Shown here: positions 28,016 through 39,364 of the stretch, one piece after another
Layout: each line of letters starts with the position of its first letter
Numbering within the stretch: the stretch's first letter is position 1
Source: Chamaelirium japonicum
Taxonomy: Eukaryota > Streptophyta > Magnoliopsida > Liliales > Melanthiaceae
DNA: 64,000 nt
Assembly: GCA_947650365.1 (NCBI GenBank)
Contig: OX393557.1
Location: forward strand, 50,652,972 to 50,716,971
Reading direction: 5' to 3'
Translations under genes and position numbers: made by a program
Notes under the pieces: generated by a model
Told to the model about the DNA's origin: nothing
What the model saw: the letters and a program-made list of their open reading frames with translations, nothing else
Databases searched by the model: none

Positions 28016-28474
28016 CCAGCGCCGAACAAGAGGCCAGGTAGGCCCATCCTCAAGTGGGGCCCACCCGGCCCCCTTCTAGAAATCCGAGCCCCTTACCCGC
28101 GGGTAAGGGGCGGCCGGCCATACAAGGGAGAAAGAAAAGAAAAGAAAGAAAAAAAGAAAGAAAAAAAAAAGAAAAAAAAGGAAAGAAGCACCGCCATGCG
28201 CGGGGCGAGGTTGCGTATAACGTCTACATAAGCATGGATTTGTGTCAATCCCTCGATCCGACGGATAAAAAACGAAGTCAGGTCGCCATCGACTTTATGT
28301 GCAAGATTCAAATAAATTCAAAAAGGATTGAGCCATAACTACTCCGCCAAAAAAGGAAAGCAAATAAAGGTTTATTCCCCTCTTCAATGGAAGAATAAAT
28401 ATTGGGTAGTTATAGGAGAGATATTAAAGGGATTCAAATAAATCTTCCTATATCTCTCCCCTCCCCCCTTCACC

Positions 28475-28483
28475 TATAAATAG
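28475..28483 (+). promoter_or_regulatory. TATA box of the truncated gypsy LTR
   Basis: TATAAATAG in the context CACCTATAAATAGAGGGG, about 800 bp into the LTR, suitable as the U3/R promoter. Confidence 0.6.
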
Positions 28484-29896
28484 AGGGGGGGAAGTCACAA
28501 AAGGTCGAAGGGGTCGAAGTTGGAGCTGAAGGCAAGGCAAAGAAGCTCTGCAGAGGATGAGACGAGCCCTTCTCGACCCAAGGCTTCACGAGGCATGGGC
28601 AAGCCTATCCTTTCGGGACCGGCTTAGTCCATTGAAAGTCCTCTTCAATGTGAAGACCCTTGCACAAGAAAATCAAGCCTTCGACCCTGTGCACGAAGAA
28701 GAAAGCTCAGAGAAGAAGAACCCTTCGACTCCAAAGACACCAGAAACAAAGGCTGGATAAGAAGATCGGAGCGGCATCACCCCGCCGTCTCCAACAACAA
28801 GCCTTCGACTCCGATCAAGCCTAAAAGCCCGGAGAAGAAGATCGGAGTGGCACTACCCCGTCATCTCCAACAAGCCTTCAACTCCGACCAAGCACAAAAG
28901 CCCGGAGAAGAAGAACAAAGTGGTATCACCCCGTCGTCTTCAACAACACCCACTCTATCCACGAAGAAGAAAGCTTGGAGAGGGATACCCGAAGCGTCGC
29001 TACACCCATCATCTTCAAAGCAAAGCCTACGCTATAACCGTCGCACAGAGGTCGGTGCTACCCTCGCCATCTTCAAAAGAAGCCTTCGACTCCGATTACA
29101 CCAAAGAAGCTCGGAGAAGAAGAGAAGCAAAGCTGGCGCTACACCCGTCGTCTTCAAAGCAAAGCCTTCGACTCCGATTAAGCCAAAGAAGCCCGGAGAA
29201 GAAGAGAAGTCAAGCCGATGCCATAACCATCGAGGAAGCCAGAAGAACAAAGGAGCCTTGAAGAAGTAGCCATCGCCGTTCGAGAAGAAGATTGAGTCAA
29301 CACCTAAGCAAAAGCAAAGGCAAAAGGCCAAAGCAAAAGCACTGGTAAAGCTTGCGCCAAAGCAACGCACGTGCCAAAGCCAAGCAACTACGACGGTCAC
29401 GAGCAAAGCACCGCACGTTCTAGCCGATACGACACAAAGTCCGAAAGAACTAAAGCATCACAAACCTCTACTCGTCTACATTCAAGCGCAAGCGCCAAAG
29501 CAAAGTAAAAGCCAAAGCCACGCCAAAGCAAAGCCAACGCCAAAAGCACGATCGACGCTGCGAACCGATGATCAAGGACGCCGAGGTTTAGCAAGGATCA
29601 AGGAAGACACAAAGACCGAGGAACGAAGCCAAAACCCCCTAGCCGAGAAAGCACGAAGCACGGAAGGGACAAAAGCAATGGCAGATATTCTTTAGCCTCT
29701 CAAAAACCCTCATCCTGTAAATACCTCTGTCCTGGTCGACCCCTTCAGAGCTCTCGCACGAATACTACATGGAGACGCGGATCAAAGGGACCCTCTAGAG
29801 GATCTCTCCCATAATCTCCTGATCGAATATTTGCCGCACCCGGCTCACCACCCCCGAGTCCCCGGGTCTCGGCATCTGTAATCTTGTGTGTTTTGC

Positions 29897-29902
29897 AATA
29901 AA
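29897..29902 (+). terminator. polyadenylation-like AATAAA in the LTR
   Basis: AATAAA about 30 bp before the LTR end, in a T-rich context typical of the R/U5 end. Confidence 0.45.
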
Positions 29903-29931
29903 GACGACTCGTATCTTTTTCTGCGCATACA

Positions 29932-30849
29932 GTGTCCTTTGCCAAAAAGTAGCTAAGCCCGTCGCCACCATAAAGAGAGTATCCACAGGTCTCCGTTGCT
30001 CCCTGAAAACCCTAGCATATCTCTCTAACCTAATAGTCTATAGCAAGCTTGCTGCACTTCTATCCCATGAGGTCATGTCCATATGTGGTATAAGATCCTG
30101 CCTCCAAACAGACCACATAGAATTAATGGAGGATGGGAGAGTGGAAGGTACACAAAAAGCAGATAAAAGACTATGCAAGATATCTGTGATTTGAGGGTAA
30201 AGAAGGAAGAGATGATCGATAAATTCTAGGCATGAGCAAAAAGGACAAGACATATCAACCTGAATCCCTCTATGACTCAAGTTATCCGCTTTCAGGGTAC
30301 GCTATATGGTGGAGGACCCAAAGGAAACATCTCACCTTCAAAGGGCAAGAAACCTTCCATATAAATTGGAAGGACCAGAAAGAAGACACCTACCCAGAGA
30401 CCATATAAAGGCTCTTAACCGTAAAAAAACCATTGGAGTAATTGGACATCCATGCCCACCTAAAAGAATCCAGATCATTGGATAGTTGCTGGGAACCAAG
30501 GAAAGCTCGTAAAGCCTGAAGAGAAAGGATGAGTGGATTGTCTGTGGGTCCCAAGGGTACACAGTCAACAATCAGAATAATGGAAGAGACTCTACAAAAA
30601 GGATATGGAGCAAGCTGAAGAAGGGAAGGATAAGAAGAAGCAAGATTATAAGTAGGGGTCCATTTGTCCCACCGAAAGCCAATCATTTTGCCATCACCCA
30701 ATCTCCAAATCAGTCCCGCTGAGAAGAATGCTTCACTGCCAGCACCCCCTTCCAAAAGGGGGATATCCGAGGAGAAGACACAAGAGTAAGGTCCAGCGGT
30801 TTCTTCCTTCTATAATAGAATGCCTTGAATAAGTCCACCCATGGGTGAT
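29932..30849 (-). pseudogene. LINE ORF2 piece 4: C-terminal part with zf-RVT
   Basis: Joined to piece 3 at the GTGAT site it reads RLFFCDHPWVDLFKAF in one frame. Next come GLIWRLGDGKMIGFRWDKW (the region before the zinc finger), a frameshifted stretch with W-YSNGFFTVKSLY, then the zf-RVT part with SHRGIQVDMSCPFC and EFIDHLFLLYP, and a tail with LERYARVFREQRR. The zf-RVT domain is a Cys/His motif of unclear role at the C-terminus of plant LINE reverse transcriptases. Several frameshifts are present. The piece stops at 29932, where the gypsy LTR begins, so the last residues and 3' tail are missing. Confidence 0.88.
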
Positions 30850-33670
30850 TAATGCGATCTAAACTAATCCTATATTAAGGGGTTAATTTGATCTAAATTA
30901 TAACTCGCAAGTGCACGAATCACTTATAGGAGCGATGCGTATTACGAGGTCGATCCCACAGGGATTGCTAATGAGGGGAGCAGTCTAATCTAGGGTTATT
31001 AGTCATTTAATCTAAATTATTTTAAAAGATAATTTTAATTAGAGTTGATTTGTTTTGAGATTAAAAGCAAATTAATTAAAGGAAGAAAAACAAGTTACGG
31101 TAAGTCGAGTTCCAAGTGGAGAAGGTACTAAGGCATTTCGAATCCACCTCGGTTATTCGTAGTTACTAGGTTTATTTAAAATGATCTATGCGAACGAGTA
31201 GCATGCGGGAATACAAATCATGTGCTCGACTCGAGGATGTGATCGTTAGGCTCTTAATTAGATTAATGACATATATATTATTCAATTCTCATGCAAAATA
31301 TATTAGAACAGAGCATTAGATGTTTAGCTAAAGCACAACTAATTAAGATTCTAAATTTTTGTTAATAAACATGCATTAATTACTACGAAGGGTTATCATA
31401 ACGACAAAGGATGCATGACATACTATGTGAGAGACTTCCATCATAATAATCCGATAATTGAATCATATATTCGAACTAGAGGGCATGGCATAGACAATAT
31501 AAATAAAACCTAATAATTATTTATAATTGGGGTTTCATCTCAGCCTTAGCAATATGTTTAGTTCATCATGGTTTGCACTACATCAAAAGTAAGAGAAGGG
31601 AAGAACAAGATACAAATCATGCTCGAAATAAACTCTGTGAACTTCGTTGTCCTCCTCTCCGATCGATGCTCCTTCACTGGACTCGGATGCGGCACGGCTT
31701 CGATGGTACGGATGAAGGCTCAAGCGATGGACGAATGATGGTCGAGGCTTGTGGTGATGATGGTTCCTAGATAGTGAAGGTTTTTATGGTTGGTAGACGA
31801 TGATGGAAGCCGGTGATGGCTCAAGATGAAGATGGTGGATGATGAAGATGATGGCTAGGGTTCGGTGGTGAGAGCCTAGGGTTTTTTTCGTAGGTGATAG
31901 ATGGCAAAGGTGGATGATTATGGTCGATCGTCAAAAGCCCCCCCCCCCCCCCCCCCCTTTTGGTTTTCCCGAGCCCCCCTTTATAGGAGAGAGAAAGAAT
32001 CTAGAGTGGGTAGAGAGAGAGTCGGGCACGATAGAAAGAAAGGAAAGAGAAAGAGAGACGTTTGGTGAAGAGGAGGCATTGGGGTGTGCGGACGGTTGTG
32101 ATTTAGTTAGAAAGAGAGAATCCAGGAGAAAGGTGGGCACACAAGGGTCTCGGCTGGGTTTCAGTTGAGAGAAAGTAGGGAGAGAGAAAGAAGTTCGGTG
32201 GGGGGGTTCGGCTGGGTTTTAGAGAGAGAAAGTATGGGAGCAGGCCGATCGGGTAGGATGGACGGCTATGATTAGTTGGAGATAGAGAGAGAGACGGCTG
32301 TTTTCTTGGGTTACCAAGTTGGGCAGCTAGAGAGAGAGAAGATCGGGTGAGAGTAGGAGAGAAAGAAGGAAACGGGAGAGAGAATTAAGGAGGGAGAGAG
32401 GGAAGTTCGGTGGGGGGGGGTTCGGCTGGGTTTTAGAGAGAGAAAGAAGTTCGCAGGGGGTCTCTGCATGGGTTCTAGAGAATGAAAACAGGGAGAGAGA
32501 AAGAAGTTCACAGGGGGTCTCTGCATGGGTTCATGGTTCGGACGACTGTTGGGTTTACAAAGGATGGCTATGATCGGTTGGAAGAAAGGGGAAGTCGGGT
32601 GCATGCATGGCTTGGGGGTGTGCGGACGGCTGTGATTGGGTTACTGCATCAGATTTTAAAGAGAGAGAGTATAGGGTGCGGTTCATATGAGAGGGGGTTC
32701 GGGTAAAGGAGCTGCATGCATGGGTTTGGGTTTTTGCATGCATGTTGCATGGAAGGGACGGCTGTGGTCGGGTGAGAACAGACGGCTGCGATCGATTCAG
32801 TTTTGGTTAGGTAAAGAGGAAGACATGTGGGTGAGGTGGCTGCATGTATGGTTTAGGTTTAAATGGATGGCTATGATTGGTATGCATGGTTATTCACATG
32901 CATGGTTTGGCTAGGAATTGGACTCATGATATGAAGGCTGGGTTATGATCGAGTCGGGTACGAGTATGCGTGGATCTCGGGTTTATGCGAGAGTTGCTCA
33001 AGAGATTGGATATCGATGGTTTGCACGACGTGCATAGTCTGGAGTTGAGATTGGGTTGGATGCATGGGTACCACTGGACGGTTACGATAGGTTTTGTGGT
33101 GGAATAAGAAAGAAAGAAGGAATGACTCGGGTTGTTTGGGTTCAGGTAGAATGGGTCAAGTGGGAAACTTAATCATCATCATCCGAACTCATCATCAAAT
33201 CCATCATCGCTCCTTTGCATTTATGTAGTCATCTTCTGTTTTGAGTCATGCGTTGCCGCGGCTTGTTGAAGTCTTCCCTCGGCTAGATTCTTCCAAGTAT
33301 CATTTTCTTTATCATTCTTCAAAAAGGTCCTCAAACGAGTTGTGCAACCTCCACCGGAGCGTCGTGATGCCCTTGAGCTGACTGCATCCAGAACCATATC
33401 AATTTCATGAAAAACACACATGAAATGACATTTATCATGTTCAAACGCGATTATCGATAAAAGGATAAATTGGACTATCAGGATTCGTTTTTTTCATGCA
33501 TGTAATGTATAAGAGCGAACCAATATACCGTTGGGTTCGTATGAAAGTCTACTATATCGTGTGCAAAGAAACTTATGCAGTTTACGTGTATTATAAAAGT
33601 TTTACATAGTAGACTGACGATATGTGCATGAAAAAGAAAGGATAATTCGCACCGAAAGGACGCTCAACAC
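30850..33670 (-). repeat. 3' LTR of the Athila-like element, 2821 bp
   Basis: Direct copy of 41730-44630, starting TGTTGAGCGTCC on the minus strand and ending TTTAGATCGCA, plus three extra bases (TTA on the minus strand, 30850-30852) before the GTGAT duplication. Poly-C run at 31940-31957. Confidence 0.9.
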
Positions 33671-33686
33671 ACCCCCAAACTTAAAT
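33671..33686 (-). promoter_or_regulatory. polypurine tract at the 3' LTR
   Basis: Minus strand TTTAAGTTTGGGGGTG directly before the TGTTGAGC start of the 3' LTR. Confidence 0.8.
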
Positions 33687-34303
33687 CTTTCTGGTCCTCG
33701 AGAAAGAAAACAAAATAAACGATAAAAATAATAGAAGAATAAAAATAACATAACTCACTTTCGTAGGAATCACGAATGCACTTAGCACATGCAATAAGCC
33801 GTTAAACCCCTAAGTTACCCTAGTGGACGAGTTTTGTCTCGTGAGGGTTTGCAGTGAATCTACCCACAAAATTCAACAATTTTTTTTTTTAATACAAATA
33901 AAAAATAAGAAAAGTCGGTTTCGCTGAATAATTAAAAAGTACTCAAAAATAGAATTTCTAAGGCACAAGACTCGCAAGGTATCTAGCCAAAGCTTCGGCT
34001 TTCAAAGTAAGCACTTTGAGTTCTAACTATTAGTTTTCCGTTAGAAAAGGTCAATGTCAATTATGCTCGAGTGCACGGTGCTGTCTGGGCTAAACACAAC
34101 AAGGGGTTTGGTTCTCTACATTCATATCATTCTAACAGTCTCCTAGAATGGTCAAAGTCGACCTTAGACCCTGAGTCAAAACTAGCTAATCTAGACATGC
34201 TAGTGAGAGTTGTGGATATTCACCTTAATACCCTATGGACTTTATATGTGATATTTCAGTTTTCCCACATTGTTTATAATGACGGCTTTCACACTATTTT
34301 TAT

Positions 34304-34925
34304 CTTTTTTTTTTCTTTCTGAATCTAATTATATATCCCTTCTTAACTTGTACCATGTTAGCTACACTCTATGCCCATGACACGCTGTCAACGCTCTCAT
34401 GAGTTAGGTAGCCATCCTTATGTTACCTTTATATTCGATTCACTCTGCGCACATAGGATCATTTTCATAACCCTATGCACCAGGCTTCACCAATACTAGG
34501 GCATACAAGTTAGAACTTTTATATAATTAGGTTCTAGACCATGCTAATAGGTAGCCCTTTCCGCTATACCTTAGAATTCACTGGTCGCTTTTCTAATGAT
34601 ATCTCTCTTTTTTTTTCTTTTTTTTTCTGAATCTAATTATATATCCCTTCCTAACTTGTACCATATTAGTTGCACTCTATGCCCATGACACGCTGTCAAC
34701 ACTCTCATGAGTTAGGTAGCCGTCCTCATATTATCTTTATATTCGATTCACTCTGCGCACCTATGATCATTCTCATAACCCTATACACCAAGCTTCACCA
34801 ATACTAGGGCATACAAGTTAGGACTTTTACATAATTAGGTTCTAGACCATGCTAATAGGTAGCCCTTTCCGCTATACCTTAGAATTCACTGGTCGCTTTT
34901 CTAATAATATCTCTTTTTTTTTTAG
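34304..34925. repeat. 308-bp tandem duplication
   Basis: The segment starting CTGAATCTAATTATATATCC at 34319 recurs at 34627, with the rest of the unit (GACACGCTGTCAAC, CTGGTCGCTTTTCTAAT) also repeated at 308-bp spacing. T-rich runs bound each copy, suggesting slippage or unequal exchange between poly-T tracts. Confidence 0.9.
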
Positions 34926-35201
34926 CAAACCAAGTGAACCAGATCTGCATGGTTCATCAGGACTCCAAGTGATTATTAGGTGATATGAAAACTTTGAATC
35001 TAGACCCTAGAGGTGTAAACCATATGTGAAGTGAAAAGTCAAGTCTAGTTTGTTTTTACAATCTCTAAAATGTTACTAAGGGTCAGAACCATATTAGACA
35101 TACTTTTTCTAGCTGATCCTTGGACTTTATATCTTGATTACCAAGTGCCTTATTGTCTTATTTGAGTACGATAGAATTATACTACAAAACCTAAAATAAA
35201 G

Positions 35202-35237
<36 letters not shown>

Positions 35238-35437
35238 TCGAAAAGAACGAAAGGACGACAAAAGTGATACAATAAGAAACTAAATTATGAAAAAGAAAAT
35301 AAAAACATGCAAATGCAAATTCTTATCGATTTCTATACAAACGTTATAGTTTTGGTAGGGGACTACAGACTAGACACATATATGCCAAGACGTATATGCC
35401 GAACTATCTCACTACAACGTAAGTTGATGTAATGATA

Positions 35438-35443
<6 letters not shown>

Positions 35444-35490
<47 letters not shown>
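35444..35490. repeat. (AT)n microsatellite
   Basis: Almost pure AT dinucleotide run; a second shorter run lies at 35202-35230 and another at 36271-36287. Confidence 0.9.
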
Positions 35491-35494
<4 letters not shown>

Positions 35495-35551
35495 GAACAG
35501 AAAAATTTTATGGAAATTAGATGCATACAGGATTTTGCAAAAAGTACATCA

Positions 35552-35568
35552 CACCCCCAAACTTAAAT
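35552..35568 (-). promoter_or_regulatory. second polypurine tract, internal
   Basis: Minus strand ATTTAAGTTTGGGGGTG, the same motif as the LTR-adjacent tract at 33671-33686, but 1.9 kb upstream of the 3' LTR. Polypurine tracts prime plus-strand DNA synthesis. Confidence 0.65.
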
Positions 35569-36086
35569 TATACATTGTCCTCAATGTCCTTAATCGGTGG
35601 TAGAGATATGATATTATTGAATATCGGGTGTTGAGGCCAGAGTGTGAAAAATTTGTGCTGAAAAAGGACGTTCATAGTGTTAAGTCGCCCGTCGTACAGA
35701 ACGTGGCGGTCATATAACCACGGTCGACCGAGTACTATATCATAACAATCCATGAGTGCTATGTCAAGAGGGATTACATCAGAGTAATCTTGAATTGATA
35801 TGGCTGGGTAAACCCGATGTCTGACATCTATTGTAGGAGCCTTAAAAAGCCATGCTAAGGAATATGGTTCTTTGATGGGGATTTTTTTTATATCGAGTAC
35901 ATCAACGAGAGATTTAGAAATTAAATTATTACAGCTACTGCTATCCACTAAAATAGTAACATATAGATTATACTGCATCATGTATCCAATAGTTTCAAAC
36001 ACATTTGATCTTTCAAAATGGTCATCAGTATTATCTTCTAATTTTAGGTGTGCAAGTGATGAGACAAGATTATCAGATGTAGACAT
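35568..36086 (-). CDS. extra retropepsin-like ORF downstream of integrase
   Basis: Uninterrupted 172-residue frame starting MSTSDNLVSSLAHL. It contains TILVDSSSCNNLISKSLVDV, PYSLAWLFKAP, and DIVLGRPWLYDRHVLYDGR. That is the architecture of a gypsy retropepsin (active-site D-S-G replaced here by D-S-S; the late LGRPW box conserved), and it resembles proteases of the Reina/chromovirus type rather than the DLG protease of this Athila element. It lies after the integrase and its stop codon directly abuts a polypurine tract. It could be a captured fragment of another gypsy element or an element-specific third ORF. The altered triad argues against protease activity. Function unknown. Confidence 0.6.
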   Translation of the reverse strand: MSTSDNLVSSLAHLKLEDNTDDHFERSNVFETIGYMMQYNLYVTILVDSSSCNNLISKSLVDVLDIKKIPIKEPYSLAWLFKAPTIDVRHRVYPAISIQDYSDVIPLDIALMDCYDIVLGRPWLYDRHVLYDGRLNTMNVLFQHKFFTLWPQHPIFNNIISLPPIKDIEDNV

Positions 36087-36329
36087 GAATATAATTATTT
36101 ATTGGCAAACCTCCCTTGTTATATATAGATTATTCTCGTTGTAGTTGATACGCACGAGTTCAATCCCGGTAAGATTTTGAATGAACTAAGTATTTCATAT
36201 AAATAAACAGATTAGCGCACATCAATAGTGAAAATTATAAATAATTATTGAATTAAAATATAAACACAAATATATATATATATATAATTTAATCTATACT
36301 AATATATCAATTTCTAGCAGCTATAAAAA

Positions 36330-37268
36330 TTAGTCCTGATAAACAGGATTTTCTAGAAGTATTTCTTCAACTTCTGGACTCAGATACTCAAGGTATGGTT
36401 TTAAACGATGATCGTTTCTTGGAAAGTTGTTTCATCCTTATCATTTAAGAGCTCTACCGCACCGTATGGGTGAATTTTGTCGATAATGTATGGTCCCGTC
36501 TAACGTGATTTTAACTTACCAGGGAACAGATGCAATCTAGAGTTGTATAATAGGACCTTTTGGCCTAGATATAATTCCTTCTGAATTATGATCTTATCGT
36601 GCATGATCTTCATTCGATCCTTATATCATTTAGCGTAATTATATGCATCATTTTGAATCTCATTGAGCTCATCGAGTTGAAGTTTTCTTTGTTTGTCAGC
36701 CTTATCGAGGTCATAATTCAATCGTTTGATCGCCCAATAGGCCCTATGTTCCAACTCGACTGGCAGATGACAGGCCTTCCCATAAACTATACAATATAGA
36801 GACATTCCAATCGGAGTTTTAAAAGCTATACGATATACCCACAGGGCATCAGCCAACCGAAGTGACCAATCCTTCCTGTTAGGGCGACTGATTCAACCCA
36901 TTTTGAGACATAATCAACAAAGACTAGAATATATTGGCAACCATAAGATATAGGGAACGGGCCCATAAAATCGATGCCCCAAACATCAAAGACTTCAGCG
37001 ATCAGAATCGGATTTAAGGGCTCATTCCGTTTTGAGATTTTTTCAAGACGTTGACAACAATCACAATATTTACAATAAGCATGAGTATCTTTAAATAGGG
37101 TCGGCCAATAGAAACCATACTGCAAAATTTTTGCAGCGGTTTTCTTACCACTAAAGTGGCCATCACATGTGTGGTCATGGCAAAATGGTATAATATGTTT
37201 ATGATCGCAGTCAGGGACACATCGTCTGATAATTTAATCAGAATAGTATTTGAATAGATATGGCTCAT
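36330..37268 (-). pseudogene. integrase of the Athila-like element, core deleted
   Basis: Zinc-binding HHCC part (H--H in [25 protein letters not shown]), then the first catalytic Asp in [13 protein letters not shown] and [13 protein letters not shown]. The next sequence jumps to [17 protein letters not shown], so by comparison with the family roughly 90 residues are missing at about 36890, including the second Asp and the Glu of the D-D-E triad. The C-terminal part reads [32 protein letters not shown] and KPYLEYLSPEVEEILL. Integrase would insert the cDNA into the genome; this copy cannot. Confidence 0.88.
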
Positions 37269-37338
37269 CCCAGAAATATCATTTGGCTTTCGATATGAAT
37301 CGCATTCATTCTTGTTTAATCCAAATACTAGGCATCTG

Positions 37339-38707
37339 TTATGTGACTAGGTAATTTACAATATCAGTATACCATGGGGTGTTAGTATCAGATATTAGCA
37401 TTAATTGCTCATCTGGAAATGTTTCAAATATAGGTGTAGGTTCTGTAATTGGCTCAACTATTAGCCTAGATATGTAGTCAGCAACTACATTCTCCGATCC
37501 CTTTTTGTCTCTGATCTCGAGGTCAAATTCTTGTAGCAATAAAATTAATCGAATTAATCGAGCTTTAGCGTATTTCTTTGTGAGAAGATATTTAATTAAG
37601 GGCAGCGTGATCAGTAAAAATGATGACCTTAAATCCAATTAAGTAGGGACAAAATTTGTCTAGCGCAAAGACGACAGCTAATAACTCTTTTTCAGTAGTT
37701 GAGTAATTGAGTTGAGCATCATTAAGAGTTTTACTAGCGTATTGAATGACGTGGGGGAGTTTAGCACTTTGTTGCCTCAAAACTGCACCTAAAGCGTAAT
37801 TTGATGCATCACACATCACCTCGAAAGGGGCATTCCAGTCTAGAGGTCAGATGATGGGTGCTAATGTTAATTCAGTTTTAAGCCTTTCAAAAGCATTCAA
37901 GCATGCAGGAGTAAATTCGAAAGAGACATATTTGGCTAGCAGGTTACATAAGGGTTTAGAAATTTTAGAGAAGTCTTTAGTGAAGCGGGAGCAGAAGCCA
38001 GTGTGTCCTAGGAAGGATCGCACTTCTCTGACTGTTTTGGGAGGTGGTAAATTAGAGATCAGATCTATCTTGGCTTTATTAACTTCTATCCCCTTATCCG
38101 ACACAATATGACCTAAGGCAATACCAGATTTAACCATGAAGTGACATTTTTTCCAATTAAGAACTAAGTTTTTCTCCTTACAACGGATCAGAACAAGAGA
38201 AAGGTGATATAGCCTTTCATCAAAGTTAGATCCAAAAACTAAGAAGTCATCCATGAAGACCTCTAAAAACCGTTTTACCATATCTAAAAAGATACTCAAC
38301 ATACACCGCTAAAAGGTAGCAGGTGCATTGCATAACCCAAAGGGCATGCGATGGTAGACAAATATACCAAACGGACATGTGAACGTCGTTTTCTCTTGAT
38401 CCTCATGAGCAATTGGGATTTGGTTATATCCCGAATAGCCATCCAAAAATGAGTAGTATGCATGGCCTATTAAACGCTCTAACATTTGGTCAATGAAAGG
38501 TAAAGGAAAATGATCTTTTCTAGTTATAGCATTTAACTTCCTATAATCAATACAAACTCGCCAACCAGTTTGGACTCGAGTTGGGACTAGTTCATTGTTT
38601 TCATTTGTAACTACGGTAACACCAGACTTTTTAGGAACAACTTGTATAGGGCTGACCCATTGACTATCGGATATAGGATAGATAATGCCCGCACCAAGTA
38701 ACTTCAT
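37339..38707 (-). pseudogene. reverse transcriptase and RNase H of the Athila-like element
   Basis: RT motifs in order: SPIQVVPKKSG, WRVCIDYRKLNAITRKDHFP, FLDGYSGYNQIPI, FTCPFG-FVYHRMPFGLCNAPATF, then the active site EVFMDDFLVFG, LGHIVSDKGIEV and VRSFLGHTGF. RNase H follows with MCDASNYALGAVL, YSTTEKELLAVVFALDKF, FTDHAAL and the C-terminal [15 protein letters not shown]. The enzyme copies element RNA to cDNA and degrades the RNA strand. A stop interrupts between APATF and the FMDD part and another frame change lies between FTDHAAL and the last segment, so no full-length product is possible. Confidence 0.92.
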
Positions 38708-38842
38708 TACTTCACCTCGTACTACTTCCTTTATAACGGGATTTAGTCACCTTTGTGATTCTCTCAAGGGTTTAGAATTCTCTTCGAGATGAATTTGGTG
38801 CATGCCTATTGAATGACTAATTCCCTTGATATCATCTATGGT

Positions 38843-39316
38843 CTACCCAATGGCTTCTCTATGTTTTTGTAGGACGTCAAGTAATTGTTTTTCTTGGTCC
38901 TTATCTAATTGTGAAGAAATAATAACAGGCAAGGTATCAAAGTCACCAAGAAAAGTATACTTCAACGTGTCAGGGAGAGGTTTCAATTCTAACTTTGGAG
39001 GTTCGACTATTGATGGAATAGGCATAGATTTATTTACTGGTAAGGGTTCTATCCTAGCCTTCCATCGACCTATATCCATAGGAGGAGCGAAATCTAATAA
39101 TGTGTTGACTTCTCTAATGGATGCATCCATGTCTATGTCTAGTACGAAATGGGCTAAACATTGTTCCAATGGATCACTAAAACAAGATATATCAAAGGTA
39201 TCATCAACCAGAGTATCAATCATGTCAACTTCTTCAACGTCATCCATGTCAAAAGGTTGTACGCTATTACGAAAGACATTGAGTTCGACCTTTATATTGC
39301 CAAATGAAAGTATCAT
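38843..39316 (-). pseudogene. pro-RT linker of the Athila-like polyprotein
   Basis: 157 open residues with acidic patches (DMDDVEEVDMIDTLVDD), then PPKLELKPLPDTLKYTFLGD and LDVLQKHREAIG, the segment that normally precedes the RT domain in this family. No catalytic role is known. Frame breaks separate it from RT. Confidence 0.75.
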
Positions 39317-39364
39317 TACTCCATTTCTACATCGAATAACAGTATCCGTTGTGGTAAGAAATAG

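Larger units (their letters stand above)
27675..29931 (+). mobile_element. 3' LTR of the truncated gypsy element, 2257 bp
   Basis: Starts TGTAGACACACAAATTGTGTC and ends GCGCATACA, giving TG...CA ends. Inside are a 54-bp minisatellite near the left end, a TATA box (28475-28483), imperfect repeats of about 65-80 bp containing CCTTCGACTCCGAT (28720-29180), and a polyadenylation-like AATAAA (29897-29902) about 30 bp before the end. At 29932 the sequence becomes LINE coding sequence, giving a clean right boundary. The start motif favours the Tat/Ogre group, but this is tentative because no pol is present. The LTR is not paired with another copy in the window. Confidence 0.65.
33687..35551 (-). other. 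non-coding region between the two polypurine tracts
   Basis: About 1.9 kb, AT-rich. It holds a 308-bp tandem duplication (34304-34925) and AT dinucleotide runs (35202-35230, 35444-35490). No coding motif is recognised. Confidence 0.7.

Noticed and set aside
28557..29269. Lys/Ser/Pro-rich frames in the gypsy LTR
   Set aside because: They follow imperfect repeats of about 65-80 bp in the R/U5 part of the LTR, with several frames open at once.
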